A program made the position numbers and the translations under genes. From contig JAGQDJ010000047.1 in the NCBI GenBank assembly GCA_022885665.1, positions 310,001-374,000 on the forward strand: 64,000 bases of DNA, written 5' to 3'. Below the pieces are notes generated by a model, which was not told the origin of the DNA, ran no database searches, and saw only the letters and a program-made list of their open reading frames with translations. The stretch comes from Triops longicaudatus. Its lineage: Eukaryota; Arthropoda; Branchiopoda; Notostraca; Triopsidae. This document shows positions 22,786 to 32,559 of this stretch, piece by piece (the stretch's first letter is position 1; every line of letters begins with the position of its first letter).

Positions 22786-23899
22786 TTAGCAGCCGCTGTA
22801 CGGGAAGTTGGCGGGGGTGCATCCGGTCACACTGAAGGTGTTGCTTCCACTTAGGACGGTGTTAAAGCTGGTGATGACAACCGTGGTGGTAGTCTACACA
22901 AATGGTTAAATGAATCTCTTAAACTCGGAAAGGTTCTGAACAATAAGCTTTGCACTACTTCTCCAAATCTGTTCTCATTGCAATCTTAGTTCCTACGTAG
23001 GAAGTACATGACAGAAAATTAGAAGTGCTTACAGTGTAGAAAATGGTAAGTCCGAAGGCAGAGCGACCAACGCAGTCTCCCAATCCGGAAATTTCAACCT
23101 CGGACGAGCTTTGAATATCAGTTTCTGGCTTGTCCTCTTGGAGCATTCGGGGGGCAGCGGTGGCCTCAACACTAAATATGCAGGTCATGTTTCATTTGTG
23201 CGTTTTTACCGTGCAAATTTTGCAAATACTTACGCAACGGGCTTGGAGGCTTGAATGTCAAGAGGCAAATTGTCAGGGTTATTAATCTCGGCCACTTCCT
23301 CAATACCACGGCGACGACGGCATTGGGTCAAAGCGGCAGCAGATGTGTAACAGGTGCTGTGTGTTTTAAAGCAGAAGAGGAATAATTAAAAACACGTTAA
23401 AGTCTTAGGTAGACATCGGGGCGAGTAGGACCAACAATAGGAAGAAGAATGTTAATATCGCTTCATTTTTGAAACAACATAAACATGAATTATTCTATTG
23501 TACTGGACAAGAATTTCTATCACTTTTTTTCTCACCTTAGTAGTAGTATTATTTTTAGGTTAAACCTTGTGTCAGTTCAAGGAGCACAGAGCTTAAAAAT
23601 GTGGAAAAAAGTAAAACTTTTTGACAGTGACATTCATAAAATATACGTAACTATATGACAAAATAATCTGCAGTAAAATCTTAATGTACATATAAATATA
23701 CTAAAGTTCAGTTTCAAAAAGTATTACAATTTATTTACCGCTTAACAGTAGTGGTTCCAGTAGTGGTCGACAGTACAACGGAAGTCGAAGTTCTAGTAGT
23801 TGCAAAAGCCAGAAAACGGTTTGCAGGCTCGAGTGACACTTCTTCTGTAGCAATAACGGCAACAGCCAAAAAGCTTGCTAAGACGACGAACTTGAACAT
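22786..23899 (-). CDS. Secreted Cys-pair family, copy 6
   Basis: Minus-strand exons 23739-23899, 23234-23356, 23033-23171 and 22786-22893 give 176 residues, with the same four-exon layout and exon lengths as copy 5 (161, 123, 139 and 108 bases). Signal peptide MFKFVVLASFLAVAVIA; ANRFLAFATTRTSTSVVLS; CYTSAAALTQC; RRRRGIEE; IQSSSEVEISGLGDCV; AFGLTIFYT; TTTTVVITSFNTVLSGSN; end GCTPANFPYSGC and stop. The coding end and its 3' flank are almost identical to copy 5. Function unknown. Confidence 0.82.
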
Positions 23900-24005
23900 T
23901 TTCGACGTAAGCGTGATACTTTTCTTTGTGATAAAACTGTTGGTAGAACAGTGCAACTGTTGCTGCTGAAGTCGTGACTTGATCTGGATAGCATAGGCTC
24001 ACAAC

Positions 24006-24013
24006 TATTTATA
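24006..24013 (-). promoter_or_regulatory. TATA box of copy 6
   Basis: TATAAATA on the minus strand, about 107 bases upstream of the ATG at 23899. Confidence 0.55.
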
Positions 24014-24071
24014 TACAGTCAAAACCTTGAGTCATGTGCTGTAATTACTCTCAACACCTGAGGAGTTTTGC

Positions 24072-24302
24072 CGTAAAGAGGGGAGAGGGGGGTAAAGAAG
24101 AGGCGATGGGTAAAAGGTCGGTTCTAGTAATCTTTATGTTTAGCCGCAATCGTAGCTATACGCTCTTCATTTTTTTTCTGTTTTGTCGAAAAGAGGGGAG
24201 AGGGGGGGGGGGGGTTTAAAGAAGAGGCGATGGGTAAAAGGTCGATTCCAGTAATCTTCACGTTTAGCCGTAATCATAGCTTTACGTTCTTCATTTTTTT
24301 CC
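24072..24302. repeat. Tandem duplication, unit about 115 bases
   Basis: Two head-to-tail copies (about 24072-24184 and 24185-24302). Each starts AAAGAGGGGAGAGGGGGG and continues through AAGAAGAGGCGATGGGTAAA to a T-run after TTCATT. The second copy has a longer G run (14 or so). It lies just upstream of copy 6. Confidence 0.8.
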
Positions 24303-26939
24303 GTTATAGGCAAAAGGATCCTCCTTACCATTGTTTCAAACTGGTGTTGACTTTTTGCATTCCTGAAAAGGTCGGTCACTAGACAGCGAGAAACATGAAT
24401 AGAAAACGAGCTGCCCGAGGTCGAAACCGAAACATGTCCTGTCAGTTTCCGAATTTGTTTTTCAAGCACATTTAAATATACGTTGGGTAAAGTCAACGAA
24501 AAAAATACGGAGAAGAAAAAAATTGCCCAAGTGGAGAACGCTGTAACGTGTCGCCGCTGGGCCAAGGCTTAAAGTGGGACCAGAACAACGAACCTGAACT
24601 TGAATTGCAAGTAGATTTCCGCTACGTAATGGAAGGCCCAGACGTTACGAGAAAAAAAAGATAACCTTGTAAGGAAAGCGGTTTATTTGCATAATAACCG
24701 TGTAAGTTTCTTTGCCATTAGCAAGCCACAGGTCTATGTACTCAATGCATTTTATTGCGTGATTCGGGAGGAAAGTTAACTTAAATTGTGTAGCAATCTA
24801 AGCCATCAATCAAATTGCGTCGTACCCGCCAGGACAGAAGAGCTGTTTCCCTTTTTGTGGATTTTTGAGGAGATTTGGGCTACGTGAGGCTTTCTTCACA
24901 TTTTTAGATGAAAGATTTGAATTTCCATCTGCAGGTCGATGTGCTTATGACACAGGTCTGCGTTCTCTTCTTTTTTTTTTTCTTTCTTGCTTTGCGGGGA
25001 TGAGGGCTATATCGGCTGCATGGGCTTGGTTTACCTAAGCCCTCTTAATGCTCGTTCATCACTGTCTGAAATGCTAAAAAGGGGATCCTACATTTTCGTT
25101 GGAAACCCACAAGAGTCAGGGTCACGAGCCGGTTATCACGCATGCAACCTTCGGCGCAGCAAGGTAAGATGTAACAACAACCGCAAGCGGACGGTTCTTT
25201 AAACATTTTCTTCTCGAAAAAGATGAAACTTGAGAAACTTTATGGTCACCGGGGGTTACCTTCGAAGGTAACACTCGTCTTACTGCGCTCTTATTGGTAG
25301 TACTCTGAAAGAAAGTTGAATGCCCCTTTTCTCGATAGGGCAAGGTGTGTTACCAGGCAGAACTTTTTCGTCCGTAATCTTTTGTTCTGATCATGTTACG
25401 AAAAATCGCTGTCACTGCTGTAAAAAGGAACGATTTTCTGGCCTTTTTACGAAATTTTAGTTACAACCTCGAATGCAGTATAATCTACCCTAAATCATAA
25501 AAATTTGAATATCTTGTTTGACAAATGCTAGTCGAATTTTTCGTCAGGTCTCTATCTTTTTTTTTATTTTTGGACGATACCATGTAGGCCTAAAGAAGAA
25601 TGCTGAATGTCAACTTAGTTTTTTTTAATAGATAAAACGGACTAGTTCATTTGAATTTCCAGAATGGCACTTTTAATTCACTTCAATTGGATTCATTTTT
25701 GTCACAGCATATAGATAAAAAAATTCAGTTGTCGCATTCAAAATTTTCCTTTTGTCCTTTTTCATGCTTGTTTTTTTATGTTGAATTTGTTAACGTAAGT
25801 TTTGCTCTGTCATGCTCCACGCAATTAATTAACAGGCATTTTTTTTAACTTCTTTAAATTAATTAGGATTGTCAGGAAAGACTTAACTATAAACCATTAT
25901 TAGTGTCATTTAAAATGGAAGGCTAAAAGAAAGGTAGTAAAAGTGTAGAAACAAAAGTCACCAGTTAACCGAGTCTAATACCTGCTGTAAACTGTGATCG
26001 TACAAAAAGTTTTATTGTGGCAATCTCGAAGGCTGGTCCAGGTATAAAGTACCTTTTAGGAATAATAAGATAGTAAAGGTTTGATTGACCGTAATTTAGA
26101 TTTTGGTTGCTTAGCTTAGCGTTGAAGCCGCTGCTATTAGCGTCCTTTGCGTTTCAACACATTTTTTCTTTTCTTTTTTTATTTCTTTCGTCGGCGTGAG
26201 CTTTGCTCGTTGCCGTACACATTTTTTCTTTATGCTATACTGGAGCTTAGCAAATTAAAAAGTAATGAATTTAAGTAGCATTTTTTGAACACGGTAGTTA
26301 CTTACATTTAAGTGTTCAGTTATTTTTATGTTATGCTTTGTCTATTTATTCGTTTATTTCGAATTTATTTACTTTTTGTGTAAATTTTTGTGACAAGTTT
26401 TGTCTACAATAAAGAGCTAACATTTCGCAGTGATCGACCCTTTTAGCGTCTTTCAGACTGAGTCAGTTGGAAATTATTATGGGTCACCTTTCTACTGGAC
26501 GTAGTGCATAAGGTATTAAGAAAATAAAAACGACTTTATTATTCCAATTAAAATTGGCCGATTTACAGCAACAACATTCGTTATACTGCGGCATACGACC
26601 AAAAACACAGGTTGTTCGCATAATTAATTATTATAATGGAAGTCTGAATGATTTTGTGTATGCAACTGAAGCTTAGGATGGTATTTACTTTTGTGGTTAG
26701 CATTCACAAAAAGGAAATTTTATTTTCTGAGTCGTAATACGAAGGTTTCTTTGCTTTAGGAAATAATGAGAAAAAGATGTCCAGATGGCTTTTTACTTTT
26801 CTGGTTAGCACTCAGAGTACAAACTTTACTTTTTTTTTCAGGGTAATCTTAACAAAGTAGACTAAAGACACATTACAAATGCATTTTTCCTTACTAAGTC
26901 AACATCAAACTATTTCAACAGTGCAAAGCTTTGACAAAA
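24303..26939. other. Non-coding stretch
   Basis: 24350-24690 is part of the diverged upstream repeat also seen near 21000 and 22030-22340. From 24700 on there is no recognisable gene; sequence is AT-rich with several T runs. Confidence 0.4.
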
Positions 26940-27877
26940 TCAAGAACATATTGGGCTTGCAGAAAACTCGTAAGGAATACAGTAAGTACTTATTAGACCC
27001 GATGAAGAGGCAAATAAAATGCGACTAGTCAACGTAGCAGTCACTGACGTTGTAATGATAGTAACTGTGCTAGAAGTCGTGTACAGTAACACGAAACCTT
27101 TGATTAAAGCGCGACCATGATAATCATCTGTCATTTCTTGGGAGATTTCGTGGCTGGCTGGTTCACAGTCCGATTGCGTTTCATCCTTCAAAGAAGATTC
27201 TAGCGACGTGAAAGGTTCTTGGCGAAGTATCTGCTCAGGAACTGTTGTGGTTTCAAATCTGACAAGAAAGAAAAGACTAGCTAAAAAAAAAAGAACGCTT
27301 CGTGTGTTATTCTAACTGCGTAGATCTTGTAGACGAACGACACATAAAACGAAAATTCTTGCAGGCATAATTAAGATAATCAACATTGCTAATGTTACCC
27401 TTGTTGGTACACAGCAGTTGGGTAGAGGAGAGCATTTTCTTGTAATGAACGCTTGCGGCGACAGAAGTTGGGCTTATTGGCATTGGCTCCAGTCCAAGTG
27501 TAACAATAGTTCACCGATGCGTAGTTAAAAGCTGAAGTTACGAAAGAATATGAAGTTACGGTGCTGGAAGACCCTAAGAAGAATCGACCTTGAGGGCCTC
27601 TTGAAGGAATTAACGAACATGGTCGTTTAGGAAGAGACGAATGTTCGGTAGATGACGAATTGGTCAACGGCCAAATAGTTTTTGGAAAAACTTGATCCAG
27701 ACGTAAAGTGTTGTTTTGGATTCGATGAATTTCTTTCACTGTTTGGGTAAAGTCGACGGGTTCGAAGAACAAAGTGGCGCCACTGTGGCCAGCTAGCGTG
27801 TAAGAGAGGTGCGATTGAGGATAAGACCAACATGACATCAAGCACAGAACAAGTGATATAAAGCAGAGGGCGCGCAT
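26940..27877 (-). CDS. Secreted Cys-pair family, copy 7 (long, diverged)
   Basis: Two minus-strand exons, 27399-27877 and 26940-27258, give 265 residues. The signal peptide is MRALCFISLVLCLMSCWS. About 90 extra residues follow before a Ser/Thr-rich stretch (SSSTVTSYSFVTSAFNYASV). The first Cys pair is wider (CYTWTGANANKPNFC, C-x13-C) and is followed by RRKRSLQEN, a furin-type basic site in the family's position. The C-terminal part has TTSSTVTIITTSVTATLTS and ends CIPYEFSASPICS (C-x10-C). It is the right-hand member of the array and the only one with a single intron. Order of elements matches the family, although sequence identity is low. Upstream in-frame ATGs exist; this start sits at the hydrophobic core. 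Confidence 0.75.
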
Positions 27878-27915
27878 TTTGATGCAAATTGAGCGCTGAG
27901 AATACGTGGTCACTG

Positions 27916-27923
27916 CATTTATA
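27916..27923 (-). promoter_or_regulatory. TATA box of copy 7
   Basis: TATAAATG on the minus strand about 40 bases upstream of the chosen ATG at 27877. The short distance supports that start over the upstream in-frame ATG at 27961, which would lie before the TATA box. Confidence 0.55.
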
Positions 27924-29760
27924 CCATAATGTGGGAGGATATTTGCGCTGTCATCTTCCACCGATTGTTCTACGGAGACGTTTGCATTTATGTGCTGGCT
28001 TGCTTGAACTCAGAAGCCCACTCAAATGGCATATGTTTGACTTTGAACAAACAGCTTTGGGCTGTGGTTTAAAAGGGCTTTTTTACGTGTACTGAACTCG
28101 ACCATGATTAACCATTAAGTTTTTGTTTTGTTTAACTAGGGTTGGTACCCTCCACATCCTCTTTAAAGTTCAAACAGTATGCACTCAAATAGGTATTAAT
28201 AATAATTGTTACAAGTCACGACTTGTTTCTGTGTATGTTATTCGTTTCCTTATGATGCTACGCAAGTGCAGCTCTTGTACGTATTCCAGATGAATAGCAC
28301 CAAAGAAAATACTGTATAAGTTGTTCCCTTAGAAGCTGCTGGTCAATGAAAAGATATAGTAGACGTCCTATTCGGGAACTCGCAAATAAATCTGAACAGG
28401 GATGGGTGTTTGCAATACATATAATCTAGATTAATTTTCATATTGGTCTCCCTATTAATCTATCGTTTGTGCGCTTTCGTACTAGATGTTATTGAACTAT
28501 TTTGACGTTTTTGAACTATTTCTGTAAGAAAAATACAGGGAATGGCGTAGAATGCTAGTCGTGAACGGATCAAGTACAATACGTTGTGAGGCGCACCAAT
28601 GTGTTTCGTGAAAAATGTGAGAGATTGGTCAATGTATACTAGCAACGATCTTCAGGAGAATTAAGCTATAGTCGGGATTTACATTCGTTGCATAAAATCT
28701 TTCCTGACTGGTCGAAAAACTCATGTGTTTTTTAAAATAACAGAAAGGGTAATGAATGAATAAAGATGTACAGTTTGATGGAAAAAGATTTAAAAATTGC
28801 TGTTCATGCATCCTAATTGTTTTAGAGATGGTTTGAAAAAAACAGGTGCTTAACTTTGACTTTCTGATGAGGGTTGTAGATTTTCCACTTAGCACAGTAA
28901 CTGGGTAACAAGCTTTCAAAAAATACGAAACCTTACAAGTGTAGGTCTAAAAACTCTTTGTCAACAGTCAAATAATTGTCATCCGTTTGGACTCGAGCAC
29001 TAAGGCTAGTCAACCCCCAAATGTCGGCCTGGTCTCCGCTAAGCAAACGTTCGAAGATGACTACGCAAATACATACTGTAAATTCACTCATCCTTGAGTG
29101 GTTTTATCTCTAGTTACATCGGAATAAGTTATTTCGATGCAACTAGAGACAAAGGTTACTTCAAGTAACCTTCCTTGGCTTTCTTTTGTAAAGTGACTTA
29201 GCCACACTCGTAGATTTCCGTTTTATGTATAATAACATCTATTACGTAGTTGTTTATTCAAATTTAGAGCATTTTCAACCGCGTAAAACGAATTTGCGTG
29301 AATCAAGAGTGTGTAATTGGAGGAAGGGGATTTTTGTAATAAAAATTAAATTCTTATTCGCAAAATCTAGGAGTATTAGCGAGGATACAACATACAGGCT
29401 TTGCCTGGGGTATAACACGATACTGAAAGAAGCGATGAAATTTACAATGATACTATGTTCTGATTAAATGAAAAGGAATGTTAACAACGGCGCCTACTTG
29501 AAGCAGTATAGCTTATTTTTATTCTACCTCTTAGTAAGTTCGCTTTTGTCTTGTACAGGTGGTCTCCTAAAACAATATGTGACACAATTTTCTCCATATT
29601 TAACCAGCACATTACAACAATGCATGAAATTCATAACTGCTGCTATTGGGCGAAGACAAGTGCAACCTTTGTTCTATTTGAATTAAGCCCCGCCTTTGTT
29701 CCTGCTGTACGCTTGTTAGCACGCTAGCGTTCAGGAGAACTCTTGTGTTGTGAGCACGGA
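27924..29760. other. Non-coding stretch between array and SGPP
   Basis: No gene recognised. It contains two hairpin-forming inverted repeats at 29108-29172 (listed separately). Confidence 0.35.
29108..29172. repeat. Two adjacent inverted repeats
   Basis: CTCTAGTTACATCG (29108-29121) pairs with CGATGCAACTAGAG (29135-29148), 13 of 14 bases. It is followed by AAGGTTACTT (29152-29161) and its exact reverse complement at 29163-29172, separated by one base. Confidence 0.8.
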
Positions 29761-29761
29761 A

Positions 29762-29800
29762 TATAAATGATCTCGAGTGTGCCCTCGGGGCGTCAGTCTT
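29762..29800 (+). promoter_or_regulatory. Core promoter of SGPP (TATA + Inr-like)
   Basis: TATAAA-like ATATAAATGA at 29761-29770 lies about 30 bases before GTCAGTCTT (29792-29800), an arthropod initiator-like TCAGT. This would give a very short 5' leader before the ATG at 29810. Confidence 0.5.
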
Positions 29801-29809
29801 ACATCAATC

Positions 29810-31796
29810 ATGAGTTTAACTGACGATTGTAAAGTGTTAATAGATTATCTTAATGGCCCTCACTTAGTGGCTCAGTTTCAACGCAGATTTGGCATTGAAT
29901 TGTTGCCACAAAACTGGACGAATTTCAGCGAGAATAGCAAGTGCACAGCCAACCCTCAGAATTCTGCAACTTGCAAATCGAATGGCGCAAAAACTTCCTT
30001 ACTTAATGGAAAACCTTCATACAAGTCTACGTCATCAAAACCGTCTTCTTCTGGTATGTTATTTTGTCGACAATCAAAATAAAGTAGTTATTGTCGTGAA
30101 AAGTCAATATCTTTTTGTTCGTCTGTGTTTAGAAACTGAGAAGTTGACCCACAATCCGGAAGACGAGAGCTCTTCATCCGAATCAGACCATGAATCCAAA
30201 GGCTACAAAGTACATAACTGGTACTGGTATTATATCTTTTGCCTGGGAACAGCATTGGGGGACGAAATTTTCTACGCGTCCATGTTTCCGTGTTGGTTTT
30301 GGAACGTGGATGGAGCTGTAGGACGAAGGATAGTCACTGTGTGGGCCTTATCTATGTACATAGGTATGATTCACTCTGCTAGAGATTACACTATGAGGAA
30401 GCTAACAAAAAATAAAGTATTCACTCGTATTTTCCGTGTCTTATCTCCTTCGGATTTCGCCTTATCGGTCACTCGTATGACTACTCATTGCAAAGCTTTA
30501 CTATGTCATGCACGTGTTAGTGTAATGTGTTTTTTTGTTATTATTATTAACGTAGGTCAAGGGTTAAAAGACATAATATGCTGGCCCAGACCGCGATGCC
30601 CACCTGTCGTTCGATTGGATTCGAAATGGGCACTGGAATATGGAATGCCTTCTACCCATGCCTTAGTCAGCGCTACGGTGCCTTTTTCGGTTATTTTGTA
30701 TACTATGCATCGCTATGAAGTACGTTAGTATTTAACTGTTCTTTCATAATTCACAATGTGCTGCCGATTTTTTTAGTATCCCGTTTTCTTCGGAGTCGCT
30801 TTAGCCATTAGTTGGTGCCTTTTAGTCTCGTCAAGCCGACTATACCTTGGAATGCATTCCGTTTTGGTAAACAGGACGTTTCACAAATATAAAATAACAT
30901 TTTGCGATTATTTTTTATTGACTTAAATTACGTTTAAGTTTTTTTAAAAAATTTCTTATCTGCTTGTAATGATGTGAGTGATTACGAGTACGTGACGTTC
31001 AGTTAACTTTTTCTTGTAAACATTGAGACGTAACTTCTTTTTTCTTGAGCTAAAATATCTATGATTTCGTTGCATTCCAGGACGTTATTGCTGGTTTGGT
31101 ACTAGCGGGATTTTTGTTGCCAGTCCTTATTCCATTCGCCAACTGGCTTGACAGTTTTCTTTTGTCCCATCCATCAGCTCCCGGTGTTCTTATTACCACC
31201 GCCGTAACATTACTTGTCATCTACCCTGGCTCGAAGTTTAGCTCTGCGAGGTTAGTATCTCCATGTTTATTCATTAGAATACATTTATTCTACTGTATTT
31301 TTTTATTTTGTTATACCTTTGCTTATGATTTTGCTTTAGTGTCGTTTCGTTGGGAGTGTTTAACGTATGTGTACTGTCAAATAGGGAAGATACGGCTGTG
31401 ATTTTGGGTGCAGCAACAGGATTGCATTTAGGATCGTGGTTGAGTTTCCAGTTGGGGTCCATCCGGGGTCCACCTGTGCCCCCTCCGTACTCGGTTATTT
31501 GGCCTTCGTATGATATGTTAGGTTTAAGTTTGCTGAGGACCATCATTGGTCTCATAATGGTTGTGGCCACGCGCGCAGTAATGAAAACTGTCTCGTACGC
31601 GACTATGCAAGTATTGGTAAGGTACCGGTCCTTCGTGAACAAAGGCGAAGAGTCGAGCAGGTCAGCGGAACTTTTTGTGACGCTCGGAGCCAAGTTTTTG
31701 ACATACGGGTCCCTTGGAGTTGTTGTTATGTATTCTGCGCCTGTAGTTTTCCGGTATCTGGATATTGAGCGGCCGACGTTCCACACTGAAATTTAA
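29810..31796 (+). CDS. SGPP: Sphingosine-1-phosphate phosphatase
   Basis: Six plus-strand exons, 29810-30053, 30133-30363, 30556-30719, 30777-30866, 31081-31250 and 31385-31796, give 436 residues, close to vertebrate SGPP1. The enzyme removes phosphate from sphingosine-1-phosphate at the ER membrane and feeds the sphingosine/ceramide pool. The three PAP2/LPP catalytic motifs are present: K163..RP (KDIICWPRP), PSTH (190-193) and SR..H (S233-R234, H240, then D244). NWYWYYIFCLGTALGDEIFY and WNVDGAVGRR match the family's N-terminal membrane region. Hydrophobic segments continue to the C-terminus. The 80-residue N-terminus is Ser-rich and less conserved. An ATG is also found 33 bases upstream in frame, but it lies at the predicted TSS. 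AATAAA signals at 31924 and 31936. Convergent with sidekick. Confidence 0.92.
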
Positions 31797-31923
31797 GTCA
31801 GCATTTTTCCGTCACAGCGTGAAGTCAGTTTGAGTGTAGGGGTTCGTGGTATTAACCCACGAGCATACGCTTTCGAGAAGTGTTAATTTGCCAGCTTTAA
31901 CTTTGAAATGTAAAATCTAGACA

Positions 31924-31941
31924 AATAAAGTGTAAAATAAA
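31924..31941 (+). terminator. Polyadenylation signals of SGPP
   Basis: Two AATAAA hexamers at 31924-31929 and 31936-31941, about 130 bases after the SGPP stop codon. Confidence 0.65.
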
Positions 31942-32559
31942 GAAACAAATTAGTCCTGCTTGAGTTTGTAAAATTAACGTACCGTTTGCGAGAACGTTTT
32001 TGGCTCATTCTTCGGGGGAATGGATGGGATATTTTTTTTCAATTCTGTACCGTTCTTCTAAGAATTGGCTTGTATTTTATAACAAAAACGACTAAAAACC
32101 AGCCTTCGCAAGGAACACTAAGAAAGGACGGTCTACAAAAGTTTCGATCCTTTTCACTCGAATATCGCTTTGCCCAGTCTAAGTTACCTCTAATAAGAGT
32201 ATTTACAACAAAACTGTAAATAGGATTCAAAAGACAGAACAGATATTCTTGTAAATAAATATCGGCCTAGCAAAAGGAAACACGTTATCAAAGCGACACA
32301 TGTTTCAGTTAAGCTACTAAGAGATCGCCGTAAACCAGTTCCCAGTTAGCCAGGCCTTAATACCCTACCACAAGAATTTGGATCATGGGCAGGAAGTCAC
32401 CGGCATTCGTATAATGAAAACACCGAAAGAAAACGAGATATGTACAAAACCAATTATCAAACAAAAAAAAAAAAAAAAAAAAAAAAACACTCGTCACGCA
32501 ATCTCATTTTGCATTCAAGAAAGAAATGTTGAAAAATCAACTTTGCTTCTTCTCTAACA
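31942..32559. other. Convergent 3' intergenic / sidekick 3' UTR
   Basis: Contains a poly-A run at about 32463-32487 (poly-T in the sidekick sense). No gene. Confidence 0.5.

Noticed and set aside
31274..31786. 170-codon open frame antisense to SGPP
   Set aside because: It is a shadow of the last SGPP exon, which matches a known enzyme in the other strand.
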